Below, piece after piece: positions 1-18,424 of a DNA stretch of 64,000 nucleotides. Position 1 is the stretch's first letter, and each line of letters starts with the position of its first letter. This DNA comes from Oscheius sp. JU75 (Eukaryota > Nematoda > Chromadorea > Rhabditida > Rhabditidae): NCBI GenBank assembly GCA_037178855.1, contig JASJZC010000005.1, positions 124,001 to 188,000 on the forward strand. The letters are read 5' to 3'. A program made the position numbers and the translations under genes. The notes below the pieces were generated by a model, which ran no database searches, had not been told where the DNA came from, and worked only from the letters and a program-made list of their open reading frames with translations.

Positions 1-5803
<5,803 letters not shown>

Positions 5804-8186
5804 TTAACTGTCTCCTTCTCCTAGTCTTCTTCTCTCCTGTCTCGTCTATTTTTAGGCTTGCTCTTATATTTACCCGTAGAGGCTCCAACAGCTTCTCACT
5901 TCATTCAAAAGAATTCTTTCTGACCTCTCTGAAAAAAATATACATTTGTGTCGAGAAAGGAGAAAAAAAGCACGGAGAGATGGATGGAAAGAAGCCATAG
6001 AGATAGATAGAAGCCATTAATCGGGAGAGGGAGTCTCTCCCTCTCGGCCTCTCAATCGAAGCCACCTGCGCCGGAGCCACCGAAATCTGTTTCGCGACAC
6101 GGGATGCGATTTGATTGTAACATTGAGGAGAGAAGCGGGAATCAAACAGGGAAATAAAGGTTATGGACGAGTGAAAGATGACTTTGAAGTGAGAAAGAAA
6201 GGAAAAGTTTTGAATTCAGAGGTGACAGAGAGACAAAGAGACACAGGTACAGAGACAGGAAGACAGAAACAACAGAACACTATTTTAGCACATAGGAACA
6301 GAATGTTTTGGCCAAAATAATCTACAGAGCTTTAAACAAAACAGAAGCACCTGTTGATAAGACCATATGAGAGAGTGTCCCTGGATGCCCTGGGGATTAG
6401 GACTGGCATGGCTACGCGTCAGGGGATTCTTTGTAATTAGGAGGAGGGAGGCTGGATTAGGCAGTGCGAGAACAAAATTCCATAAAACCCATATTGACTC
6501 GGTCAGAAACGGGTTGCCTTGCTGTGCTGATAACTGATAGCGGAGAACTAATAGCCTTCATTCGAATCGATACCTTTGGACATTTTGAAAACCAGAATTC
6601 CAAGTAAAACCAGGAAAGTTCCTCAAGCAAGATATTTAAGATAGTGGGAAAAAGGGGCGAGAGCGCGCAAATCTAACAAGCTATGATTTTTTGAGAAACT
6701 TTGTCGTCACTGAAGGAGGTAAAATATGGTACTCTCTAAGGTTGAAAGTGTGTGGAAATACAGAAATGGATAGGTTAAAAAAGAGACGAGCTGGAAAGAA
6801 ATGAACTGATGTTCTGGGTTATCAAGAACAACAGAGAAATGGTTTTCGGTTGTCAAAGTTTGTCTAATTTACAGGATACCCCGGCAATGACAGCTTGTTC
6901 TCTGTCTCTCTGTTTCTCTGTCTTTAATCTCTCAGTCTCTCTTTCTCTATCTTTCACCTTAATACATTTCATTTCTAGGATAGTTTCGAGGATTTGAAAA
7001 TGCGTAACATGTGTAAAATTATGCAAGGGGATTGGAGAAAATACACTATCAACAGTTAAGAGCAGCTTGTTACGGGAAAGAGGGTCCAATTATGGAGAAG
7101 AGTCCAAAAATCAAGCAAAACTTCGGAACTTCCCCCTCTTCCAGCTCAGATGGAAGCCACGGAGGGGGTGGATAAAGAGACATAGATGGAGAAGAGAAGG
7201 AGAGAGAGAAAGAGAAAGCTCATATGAAGAGCCGTTGAATGCTGTGTGGCAGTCAATAGCGAACAGCGCGCCTCGGGGGCTGTAATAAGTTAATCGAAAT
7301 CGATCCCCAGGCCCCCTGCCTCCTGCTTCCCTCTCGACGACACACCCACAATGCGAGGGAGGCAAGCTCTCTCTCTTCTGTGAGCAGCAGCCGCTCTCAA
7401 GGCACCTCTGGCCGGAAAGGGCACCGCGATGGCAGCTGGTCTGCTCATCCCAGAGCACGCGTTTGCGCGCAAAAGGTCACTATAGTCCGAAGGCTTTTTT
7501 CCACGCCTGATACACAGTGACGCGGTTGGAGATAGATTGAGATAAGTCACTGTCCAGGTCAGCCGGCATCGGAATTGTGTGGTCGACTGGTTAGTTTCTC
7601 GTTTACTAGCATACTAATATCGCCCTCAACCAATTATCCCTCCCGTGTCCAAGCTAAAACAATAAGGGGCCCGAGTGGCGACGTCAAGACACCAGAAATG
7701 TCGTTAGCTCACTCTAGCCAAAAGGCTCATGTGATGCTGCAGAGCGACTGACTCCCAGCTGCAATTAGAAACTTGTGTGCCCTCTCTCTCTCCCCGTCGG
7801 CTTCATAAATGAGCAATGACTTGGCAATGAGAAGCCAGGTGTCGCTGCCAGAGGAAACTAAGAAAATTTTAGTACGGAGTGGGAGACAGAGTAAGAGGAG
7901 AAAATCTCTCTCAGATGGTTAGGGTTTTGAAGCCCATGCATAGGTCTCTGTGCTATGAATGGAATTATTCATTTTTGAATTGACGGAGCGCGCGGGAAGA
8001 CGACGGAAAAGATAGCTAGAGAGTGCGGTAGGGGTCAGAGAGACAGAGCTGGAGCGGGCAAGCAGGGCAGAGAGTGTTGCTATGAAATGCGTGTAGATGA
8101 CGAATTGGCAACGGGCACTGGAGGGGAGAGAGTAAAAATTGAACTGAAAAAGCAGGAGTGTCTGACTAGCCAGAGGGAACAGTTTT

Positions 8187-8282
8187 AGACGATCTCTTTC
8201 TCTCTGTCTCTCTGTATCTTTGTCTCACTGTCTATTTCTCTGTCTCCCATCTCTCTATCTCCCCGCCCTCTCTGTCTCTATG
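8187..8282. repeat. CTGTCTCT-type tract
   Basis: Imperfect TCTCTGTCTC units in the gap upstream of calcineurin; not attached to a recognisable SINE body. Confidence 0.75.
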
Positions 8283-9739
8283 TTTACTGGTTACAAAGTA
8301 CAAAAGTACAGAAACGTGTAGAATCCCATGATCCCTGCTCGCCATTTATCAGAACCAGTAGCCGGCTGACGTCAGCGAAAAAAACTACGTATACAGACTC
8401 AAATTAGATTTAGAGATAAAGGGAGGCGATAAGGGATAAATGGATTAGGATTGGAGGAGAGGGGTGGACCAAATCGGGGGCGCTCTCTCTTCTCTCTCGC
8501 TCCCCGACGACGACAAATCGATAAGGACAGCAACACTGACAAACAAATACTATCCGACGGTCGGCTGGCTGCTGGACGCTTGGCTAGGACAGGTTCTAAC
8601 AGGAAATAGGAGCGAAAAAATAACCAATTTCAGACAATTAAAAATACTGAACCCTCGATAAAAACGTTCAGAAAAGTGTGACCATCTTTTAGGAATGTGG
8701 CTGCAAAACAGCCCGCTGCGCTCAATTTAACAGACAGAGGGACATACAATTGTCAATACCACAACAGAACAGGTTCCCGGGACTGTTTTGGCCTCTTAAC
8801 TTTTGCCTCCTGGTTGACTGAAAAGAATGCAAAAGTTTAGGGGGACAGGGCGATTGATCGCTAAGAGGGAGAAACGGTCCTGATAAGGACTATAGCATGA
8901 CCGGGCCGGATATTTATGACCCTTCTGACTTGGCAGAAGAAATAGAGAGACTGGCAGAGAGAAAGTATTGGAAACCGGTCACATAAGCTGCTAGAAATGA
9001 AACGGAGAATGGAAAAGGGAATGGGCAAATCGCAATGGAAAGGAGGAGAAAACGAGAAAGTAGGGGAGAATCAGGAGACAAATAGACAGAGATACAGAGA
9101 GACAGAGAGATTAGCTCTAACGGAAGAGATTATGAGAGACTGGTCGAGAAGATGAGGCGGATAAATTGCCGAGACTCTGATCTCGGCTCAGAGCGCCGGC
9201 TAATACGTCCCCCGGCGCTGTGAATCTGCTGCGTGAGCGCTCATGAGGATATTCTCTACGGGTAGGGAAAGAGACGAGACGAACTCATCGTCCTCGCGTT
9301 GCCCTGGTGACGATATCTCGAGCCTTGAATCTCGGAGATGGATAAGCCGACTGATACGAAATAATCTGAGAAGGAAGGATTGATATTGGTGAGGTGTTTC
9401 TATCTGGCTATGCCCCAAATCCAGGTATATAGGTAAAAGTCGGAGCCAGATCAAGCCTATGGTCTCGAGAAGAAGCTCTGATAGAAGGTCGACCTGATAT
9501 GAACTATCTGAGCTGTTTGGCTGAGGGAAGCGAGACACCTACACAGTGAGAGATAGCACGGGGACACAGGAGCGGAGCCATAAAAGACAGTCGGGATATC
9601 AGCACAGAGCAAAACGAATCGATTTTGGGACGAAATTGTAAATAGACAGGGTTTTTGGACATTACCGTTTGAACAGCTGAAGAGCATGCGGAAGGCATGT
9701 AAGCTCTTAACAGTCTTCTCTGTATCTCAGGGTAGTTAG

Positions 9740-10100
9740 AAGAAAATAAGACAATGACCGTGCTCAACACCATTGAAAACATTAGTAAACGTGAAATATG
9801 AAGTTTGGCTCCGTCCGGGATCGCCCGGATCTTTTGATTACTAGACGGGACTGCTAACCATTCGATCAAGGGTGCGCGGGGTTTTTCCGAGGTGCGTCGA
9901 CTACCGTATATATAGCCTAGTAGTTAACGTATTCGCTTGGAGTTCAAACGTCTTCGAGGGTTGCTGGTTCGAATCACGCCAAGTCAAAAGATTTGGTTTG
10001 CACGTCCTGGGGGTTTTCGAGGGTGCTGATCACGAATCAGAATTCCATTCACGCGTAAAATAAGTAAAATGAGCTAGACATACCGATGAGGAAAACAAAT
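9740..10100 (+). mobile_element. Double-tRNA SINE, copy B
   Basis: Head AAGACAATGACCGTG, then a minus-strand tRNA-like module (about 9813-9876). A plus-strand module follows (about 9905-9985, B-box-like GGTTCGAATCACG). The body GGGGGTTTTCGAGGGTGCTG and the 3' motif AAGTAAAATGAGCTAGACA end it. This copy lacks the usual CTGTCTCT tail; it ends in AT-rich sequence. Confidence 0.8.
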
Positions 10101-11213
10101 GAATGTTTTCCTGTTTTTGCAAGAAAATGAAGAAAGTAAAAGAAAAAGATCGAGGAAAACAAATCGACTTAGGAAGAAAATGATAGGAAAACGTCCCGAC
10201 GATGTCTGAGGCAACAGTTCAAGTGTCAAGTGTCAGGCGGCGGACAAAAACAGCTTCAGTCTCAAAGTTCTGAATGAAATTTGCAGAAAGACCAATATGT
10301 CAATTTAGACCCCAATACTCAGAGATTAACCCGGGAACAAAATTAATTCTGCCCTTTTCCACGGGCAGTTAACGGGAGTGAGAGAGCCTGTTTGTCAATA
10401 GGTGGAGAGAGCTGGCAGGAAAAGAGAGAGAGAAAGAGCGGCCGGCAATCGATTGGCTCACACGGCTGGCGAGAGGGCCCGAGAGGAGAGGAAAAAGAAG
10501 AGCACTGGGGCTGCTCCTCTCTCTCTCTCTCTCTAGGACGTGTGGACATCCTAGAGTGACGTGGAGGGAAGCGAAAAGAAGGAGAGCACTGCTAAAGCCG
10601 AAACACTCTTCTTTTAGGAATCAGACTGTCGAAATTTGAGTACAGAACTAACTGATCCTATCACAGATCCTGTCTGTTGGTTTGCCTAAGTTGATAGTCC
10701 AGCTCTGTGACTCATCATCATAACCTCTACGTCACGTCTGAACTGTATTTTTTTCTCAAAGGCCATTTCGTGACTCATGAATCCCGTCACACCCTGCGGC
10801 AAGGACATTCCCGGCCTGAACAAAGGGCAAGAGACCTTGGAATTGCTGACAGAAGCTGTGACCTTTTCAAGTGGCTGCTTGTCTGAAAGCTGGTCAGGGC
10901 GAGAGGATGAAGAATGCACTTAGTGGGTGGCAAACCTAGATATTCTTTAGTGAAAGAACAGTCGAGTTTGAGGTTGAAAAAAACTAGAGAGGGTTTTGGA
11001 AGAGGGAAGGACAGAGAGACAGAGGACCAGGAACTGTAAAATTGTCTTCACCCATCTTCAAAACATCTTTTCGGATCCAGATACCCAACAAAAGACGGAT
11101 GATCCTCTGTTCTGTGACGCGTCACGAGGGTGTTAATTGTGTGAAGCTCTGCCTGTCTGAGTTAGAAGGAGGAGGCCAGGGGCAACAGCACAGCTAACCC
11201 GTTCCGGGCTGGC

Positions 11214-11220
11214 TATAAAA
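11214..11220 (+). promoter_or_regulatory. TATA box of ground-like gene
   Basis: TATAAAA lies 50 bp upstream of the ATG at 11270, a spacing that leaves room for a start site and a 20-25 base leader. Seen directly; role inferred from position. Confidence 0.65.
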
Positions 11221-11269
11221 GGCGGACACTGTCGCTCGAAGGCATGCCATCTCTTTTCTCTTTGAAAGG

Positions 11270-12682
11270 ATGCAACTTCAGTTATTTCTAGCGATTTCGC
11301 TAGCACAGGGAGCTATCGCTACTTTTGGTAAGTTACTTTGGGTAATAGTTCTCTCTATCTTTCTGACTCTCAGTCTCATGTGTCTATCTGTCTCTCTGCC
11401 TCTCTGTCTCTTTGTCTCTCTGTCTCCCTCTATCTCTCTGTCTCCGTAAACGGCAACTTTTCAGGAGGATGCTGTGGAATGGCTCCCCCTCCCCTTCCCT
11501 GTCCCCCACCAATGTGTGCACCACCACCACCTCCCTGTCCTCCTCCTCCAATCTGTCCACCACAGGTAAGAGCACACTTTTCAAATACTAAACCATACAG
11601 TTCTGTCCCCCACCTCCTCTCTGTCCTCCTCCTCCCCCACCACCTCCTCCTCCGATGTGTCCACCTCCTCCGCCACCTCCTCCCGTCTACCAGACTCCCT
11701 GTCAGAGTTACGCACCTGCCCCGGTCTTTAACCAGGTAAACTTTTGAATTTTTCAATAGACAAAGTCATTTTAGTACGTCCAGCAGCCAGCCAACGACTG
11801 CTGCTGCAGATGCGGATCTCCTTGCCGCTACCGTGCTCGTCATAGGACTCACGGCTCGAAGGTAATGGAAAATTTGAAGTGGAGAGTAAGGATTATTCAG
11901 ATCTTCTCTGCCGCTTCCGTAGAAATCGAGGAGCAAGAAGCCACCTGCAGTTCCAAGAAACTGAAGGCTGTCATGGAAGATGTGAGTCGGAAGTTTTACA
12001 AATTTGCAACGGGAAACCAGCAGATAGTGTATAGTCTTGAACCAGACTTAGGACATTTTTATAGATCTTGACCAGTATGTTTTCTCTCCTTGCATATGCT
12101 CAAAGATTTTCGGTCTATCCAAAAGTTATCTCCCCGTCTCTCTTTCTCTCTTTCTCTTTGTCTCTTTGCCTCTTTGTCTCTCTGTCTCTTCGTCACCCAG
12201 TAAAGAGGTTCCTTGGGTCACAGAGGCACTCATAAGATAGTTCATCACTCCTCAAACCCGTCCTCTCCACCCTGCACGCCCTCATCTGCCTGTGTGGTTT
12301 CCGGTTTCTCGGTCCCAGACTTTCTCCCTAAGCGAATTTGATGGATTTGTTGTGTGGCAAGGTCGTCAGCACCTTTTCGCTTTCCGTGTCGTGTTTTGCC
12401 CGTTTAATGCGTCCTTCTGTGGCATGTTTGTGACGCGCGCGCTAATTTACACCCGAGATGAAATAGTTGAAGAGGCACAGTGGAAATGGAGACCTTTTAC
12501 AGAACATCACCCGCGATCCTACCATCTCCAAGAGAGCCATCCAGAAGGCTGCCGAGGAGAAGCTCTTCGGCAAGTTCAACGTCATCTGCGCCAAGGGGGA
12601 CTTCTCCTACGTGGCCTATACCGAGACTTTCTGTCAGTACAGCAACGACGATGTCACCTGCTACGCCTTCCGTCCCATGTAG
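11270..12682 (+). CDS. Secreted ground-like domain protein (Hedgehog-related GRL family)
   Basis: Nematode-type secreted protein of 213 residues. Exons: 11270-11327, 11465-11565, 11601-11735, 11775-11861, 11901-11981, 12503-12682, all phase-consistent. The N-terminus MQLQLFLAISLAQGAIA is a signal peptide. Residues about 20-110 are proline-rich with regularly placed Cys (PPPxC repeats), followed by a Cys/Arg linker. The C-terminal ground-like domain (about 138-213) has the signatures CSSKKLKAVMED, SKRAIQKAAEEK, FNVICAKGDFSY and a final CQYSNDDVTCYAF. Such proteins are found in nematode cuticle and epithelia (family knowledge). A TATA box lies 50 bp upstream. Introns 1 and 5 carry CTGTCTCT tracts. 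For exon 5 I used the acceptor at 11900, because the alternative at 11929 gives an in-frame stop. Confidence 0.93.
11350..11445 (+). repeat. CTGTCTCT-type tract filling intron 1 of the ground-like gene
   Basis: About 95 of the 137 intron bases are imperfect TCTCTGTCTC units, leaving only donor and acceptor sequence outside the tract. Confidence 0.85.
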
Positions 12683-12949
12683 GCTGAAACGGAGCTGCCA
12701 CTGTCTTTTTGTACATTGCGTTGCCATATGTTACAATTCTATCCTGCTCGAAATGAAATTTTCTTTGAATCTGCTCTCTCTGTTTCACGTCATCAGAATA
12801 GTACAAGAAGCAGGCTAGTTGGACTACAAAAAAATACGAGTTTCGAAGCAGACTGAACAGTTGTTGGGGGACAAAATGATGATTGATTGTGTATAAGGGT
12901 CGAAAAATCAAGAAAGAGGTGGATTTGATGTAAGAGGACGCTTACGAGG

Positions 12950-13390
12950 CTGAAAAGTGATACAAGAAAACTTTTTGGAGTAAAACTATGACAATGGCCG
13001 AGTTCAGCGCCATCGAAAACATAAGAAAACGTAAAATAAAAACATTTATTACGGCCGAGATCAAGCTCGGGTCTTTATTTTACTAGACGAGAGTACAAAC
13101 CACCTACTCAAAACATGCGCGGATTTCCCCGAAATTGTACAGGTGCGGCATCCACCGTGGTCTAGTGGTTATATAACACATTTGCTTGGAATTCACATTT
13201 TCACCGAGGGTAATTGGTTCGAATCCCCCGAGACAAAACTTCTTTTTTTAGTTTTTTTCTACCGTCTGAGGATTTTCAAGGGCGCTGACCACGAATCTTG
13301 CCCCCATTCACTAAAAAAAATTACTTAAATGAGCTAGACAGTTCAGTATAATAAGGCAGAATGAGTGTCTCTGTCTCTCCGTATGTCTGT
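12950..13390 (+). mobile_element. Double-tRNA SINE, copy C
   Basis: Best preserved copy. Head at 12950 (TGAAAAGTGATACAAG). The minus-strand tRNA-like module spans about 13048-13125, with ACTCTCGTCTAGTAA as its anticodon-arm region. The plus-strand module spans about 13152-13235 (A-box GTGGTCTAGTGGTTATATAA, B-box GGTTCGAATCCC). The body includes CAAGGGCGCTGACCACGAAT and AATGAGCTAGACAG. It ends in a GTCTCTGTCTCTCC tail. It lies between the convergent ground-like and ATF genes. Confidence 0.85.
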
Positions 13391-13490
13391 TGGGTATCAA
13401 AAAAGTTTGGTATCATTCATTCTAAAACCGATAATATACAACATTGTACCCTGTGTGTTGCGGAAAGAGTTCCTTCACGCCCCTCAAAAT

Positions 13491-14768
13491 TCATTGCCTA
13501 TTCTGCAGAACGAGCTGTTTGAGCTGCTCAATTTCACTTTCCATATGGTCGACAGTACTGCGTAGGTCGTCATTTCTCTTGCTCAGTAGGCTCAATTCTT
13601 CCTCGGCCCGTTCACGAGCTGCCCTCTGACGTTTTCGGTAACGAGCCGCTGCCTCGTTGTTCTGGCTTCTTTTTCTTCGGAGAATCTCTTCCGGGCTATC
13701 TCTCTGTCCTTCGTCGATTGACGACTGTCTCATGGCCGTCACGACCATTTTCACGACCTCTTCAAGAAGGACAGCGTTTGGCATCTGAAATGATAGTTGT
13801 AACCTGAACGAAATGACAAAACCTGTGGATCTTGGCTGACCATGATTGGCGGCACTGGGTAGCCGTGCTGTGGGATATAACCTCCCTCTTCTGGAGAATA
13901 TGGAGGCGGAGGAGGAGCAAAATGAGTGGGAAACATCATCGGATCGTACAGTTGGGTTGGAAACATCTGGGGAAGGGGGGAAGGGATCGGGCCCATCGGG
14001 AAGGCCATGGGAGAAGGGCATGGCGCTAGAGGAGTCCTGGGAGAGGTTGGACAGCTCAGCTCGGAGAACGGAGTAGTCTGAAAACTGATTATAGTAAGAG
14101 ACAGAGTGAAAGAAAGTCCGAAAGATTCCCTTCCCATTCTTTCTTTTCCGAGAAATCGCCTTTCTTCTAGTAGGTCCCAACTGATAATTTATTGGCTACT
14201 TCAGATAAGACTAGAAAAATGATTCCCCCTGCCCCCAGGAGGCACATCACCATGTCCTTGAAACCATCCCGTCGCGTCCAAATGCAAAAATGCGCTTACC
14301 GTAGTACTTCTCTCCAGCTGCGCACATTCGGTCACAATCTCTCTGAAAATGTCCTGTTGAGTCCTTTCCATCGGAGGAGGAACATAGTGCGGTTCTTGCG
14401 GATTTACCACTATTTGTGGAGGAGGGCATGGAACAGGGACAGGAACAGGGATAGGAGAAGGTTGGTGATAAACTGGGGGATGATGGACAGAAGGACGAGC
14501 TGAAAACCGTAATCAAAAAGTAAAGGCCGACGGTATAGTCCGTCTCTCTGCCACTCTGTCTCTCTGTCTCTGTGTCTCTCTGTCCAACTCTGCCATCCCT
14601 GTGAATTCTCAATAAGCCATCAGACCTCCAACTAACGAGAGTTCGATATCTGGGCATACCTACTGTTTGTTCTGGCTGCTGCGGTCTCAGAGACTTTCTC
14701 CTGAAAGGCATGAGCGAAGACAAGAAGCCACGCTTGACCATGTCATCCGCATCGAATCCGGGATACAT
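13491..14768 (-). CDS. atf-5: bZIP transcription factor, ATF4/ATF-5 type
   Basis: DNA-binding factor of 285 residues. Exons in order: 14768-14660, 14499-14300, 14077-13823, 13784-13491; all junctions phase-consistent. The N-terminus begins MYPGFDADDMVKRGF. The middle is rich in Pro, with PVPVPVPCPPP and PYSPEEGGYIPQ. The C-terminal bZIP (about 212-285) has the basic region RRKRSQNNEAAARYRKRQR, where the NxxAAxRYRxxxR pattern resembles ATF4, then a leucine-zipper-like heptad helix ending at the stop. ATF4 relatives drive amino-acid and stress-response genes (family knowledge). For exon 1 the donor at 14659 is used because the nearby GT at 14663 breaks phase. Two minimal upstream ORFs lie at 14886-14894 and 15103-15108. 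Confidence 0.85.
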
Positions 14769-16041
14769 TTCGGCTGACTACCCTATAGAAGTTGAAATTT
14801 CAGTCGAATAAAAGATGATAAGAGACTTAGAAGTGAGCGACTGGACCTAGAATCAGCCCCGGCGAGAGCAAAGGAGAGGCAAGGTTCAGAGCATCTGTTG
14901 GTTTATGTGGTAGTTGCTCAAAACAGAAAGTGGAGACACAATCAAAGACCAGATACAGAGAAACAGAGAGTCAGAGACAGAGAGATAAAGTGACAGATTA
15001 GAGGCCTGAGTAGTAGAAAACAGACAATAAGATGTACAAAAAACACCCTGCGAAATATTTAGATGGAGTCAACTGTGAATCTCGAAGAAAACGTGTCAAA
15101 AGCTACATTTTAATAGCCGATGCAAATATCTTTTAGTACAGACGATAAATAATGAGCGGAGCAGAAGAAAAAGGTCTTATCACCACCTTTCTTCCCAAAA
15201 ATTCACGCCGGCAGAGTACCGAAGCCAGCGGTCGAATCGATGGACACAGACGAGAGCTGATAACGGCCAGAAGGGAGCCCTCTTTGTAGAAAACAGACAC
15301 ACTTTGAGCCTTTTCACTTAATTCATACGTTTTCAGATAGTGACCGCCTGCTGTTTACTTCTCAAGAGACTCCCGCTGCTGGCCAGGAATGGTCACCAGC
15401 AGTGCGCCCATGTAACCTGAACCCTTTTTGACATAAACTCTTGGTTTCTTGGGATTCCCCTCCCGTGTACAGTATTCCCGACTCGAAGGTTACGCAAGCT
15501 GGCAGATGGCTGTCTGGATGATTTGTCAGCCGCGCGGCTCTGCAATAACAGATGCCGCCTTACGCCACAGTGAGCACACGGCGAAATACCGCACAAAGTG
15601 CTCAAAAGGAAAGGCGGAGATCGGGAAGAGGAGATAGGGTGCAACGACAGAGATGTCCGGAATTGAGAGAGTGGAATGAGGAAAGTCAAGCAGTCTTTGT
15701 CTCTGTTTTTGTCTCTTAGATTCTTTTGATACATCTATCGTGCCTTTTCAAAAATGGAAAGCTAATGAACGTGTCCCTCGTCTCGTCTTCCCCCATCCTC
15801 CACCATCATTTCTCGCCACTAATCCTTTCCGCTCACTGTTTTGACTCTTCTCCCAAGCAGCCGCCGGCTGTCATTTCTGAGATGGGCGTGCCCCTCTACC
15901 GTAGTCCTCCATCCTCCACCTCCTTTCTTCCAAAAGCCATAGTAAGCCCTCGTTGTTCTGGCCGTGTATCCTTGACGGGATCAAATTCCTACAATTAATC
16001 CTAACACTCATAAGCTGCCCCTGGCTCAACACTAAGGCCTT
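14769..16041. other. Divergent intergenic region between ATF and Pitx genes
   Basis: Likely holds both promoters and the ATF 5' leader. On the minus strand the only ATGs between 14769 and 15110 start ORFs of two codons (14886-14894) and one codon (15103-15108). A purine tract is at 14950-14985. No additional gene is supported. Confidence 0.5.
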
Positions 16042-17707
<1,666 letters not shown>

Positions 17708-18424
17708 TATTCCCTCATTTTATTGATCTCACCGTTCTATGTCTTGCCCTCCTTGATCTCATTTGTCCTCAAAAATTTGTGCATTTTTCAATTTGCCTCT
17801 CCTCCAGTCTAGTTCTATTGCAGCCGGTTGTGAGCCATGAACATCGCAGCTTTGTTGCCGAGAAATAACAAATTTTCAGCAGTTTTACCACTTTCACAGC
17901 CAAGAGATATAGAGATTATTTGAATGACCCGCTCTCTTCAAATTGGCGCGCTATTTGATCGAGGACATGTGCCTGGTCCGTCTGGCGCGTCGCGGTTCGC
18001 GTAACTGGCTTGCCGTACTTTTTGACCATATTGCCGTATATTTCTCATTTTTTTTCACATAGCTAGGTAGCATAAAACTATCATAAAAAAACAAAAGCAA
18101 AACCTTAACTTTTCTGAAATTCTCCAGATACGCAAGATTGCGTACCGTGCTCCCATTCGCGGCAGGACCCCTTCCACTGGTCGATAAAAGCGGTCTCGCG
18201 TCTCGCATTCCACATAATTTTCAAATTTTTAGCTTTTTTGCGCGCTGTCAAATCGATTGCTTTCTGCATTTTCTCTTGGCCCGAAAGAAATGAAGTTCTC
18301 TTTCGATTCAGGAATGTCGAACGGGGGTTTTTCAGCGTCAAGGTTTGGAAATGGGAGAGAGCCAGGGAACTTTCGAATGTGGGTTGTTTTGGGTTAGAGA
18401 TTTTTGACATTCTCATTTTTCTAG
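17708..18424. other. Gap between unc-30 and the C2H2 gene
   Basis: Probably contains the missing first exon(s) of the C2H2 gene. An ATG at 17837 opens a short frame beginning MNIAALLPRNNKF, but I saw no donor joining it in phase to 18425. AT-rich; no other gene seen. Confidence 0.4.

Larger units (their letters stand above)
5804..11213. other. Repeat-rich intergenic gap, no gene supported
   Basis: Between the calcineurin start and the ground-like gene promoter. It holds CTGTCTCT-type tracts (6905-6950, 8187-8282, purine versions near 7195-7220 and 9083-9110) and one SINE (9740-10100). The open frames here, for example 9200-9538 minus, have no recognisable domain, no splice context and low-complexity composition. 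The 5' UTR and promoter of the calcineurin gene presumably occupy the left edge; I found no convincing TATA box there. Confidence 0.6.

Noticed and set aside
9200-9538. 112-codon minus-strand frame as a gene
   Set aside because: No domain, no splice partners and no neighbouring acceptor or signal peptide; composition like the surrounding gap.
11929-11981. Acceptor at 11929 for exon 5 of the ground-like gene
   Set aside because: It gives a stop after 13 codons; the TTCAG at 11900 keeps the frame.
13152-13235. Functional tRNA genes at the tRNA-like modules
   Set aside because: Arms do not pair fully, 3' ends lack a terminator run, and each module is always embedded in the same larger element: these are SINE promoters.
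13832-14076. Plus-strand open frames across the ATF gene
   Set aside because: They are antisense shadows of the Pro/Ser-rich exon of the bZIP gene; the minus strand has phase-consistent splicing and a bZIP domain.
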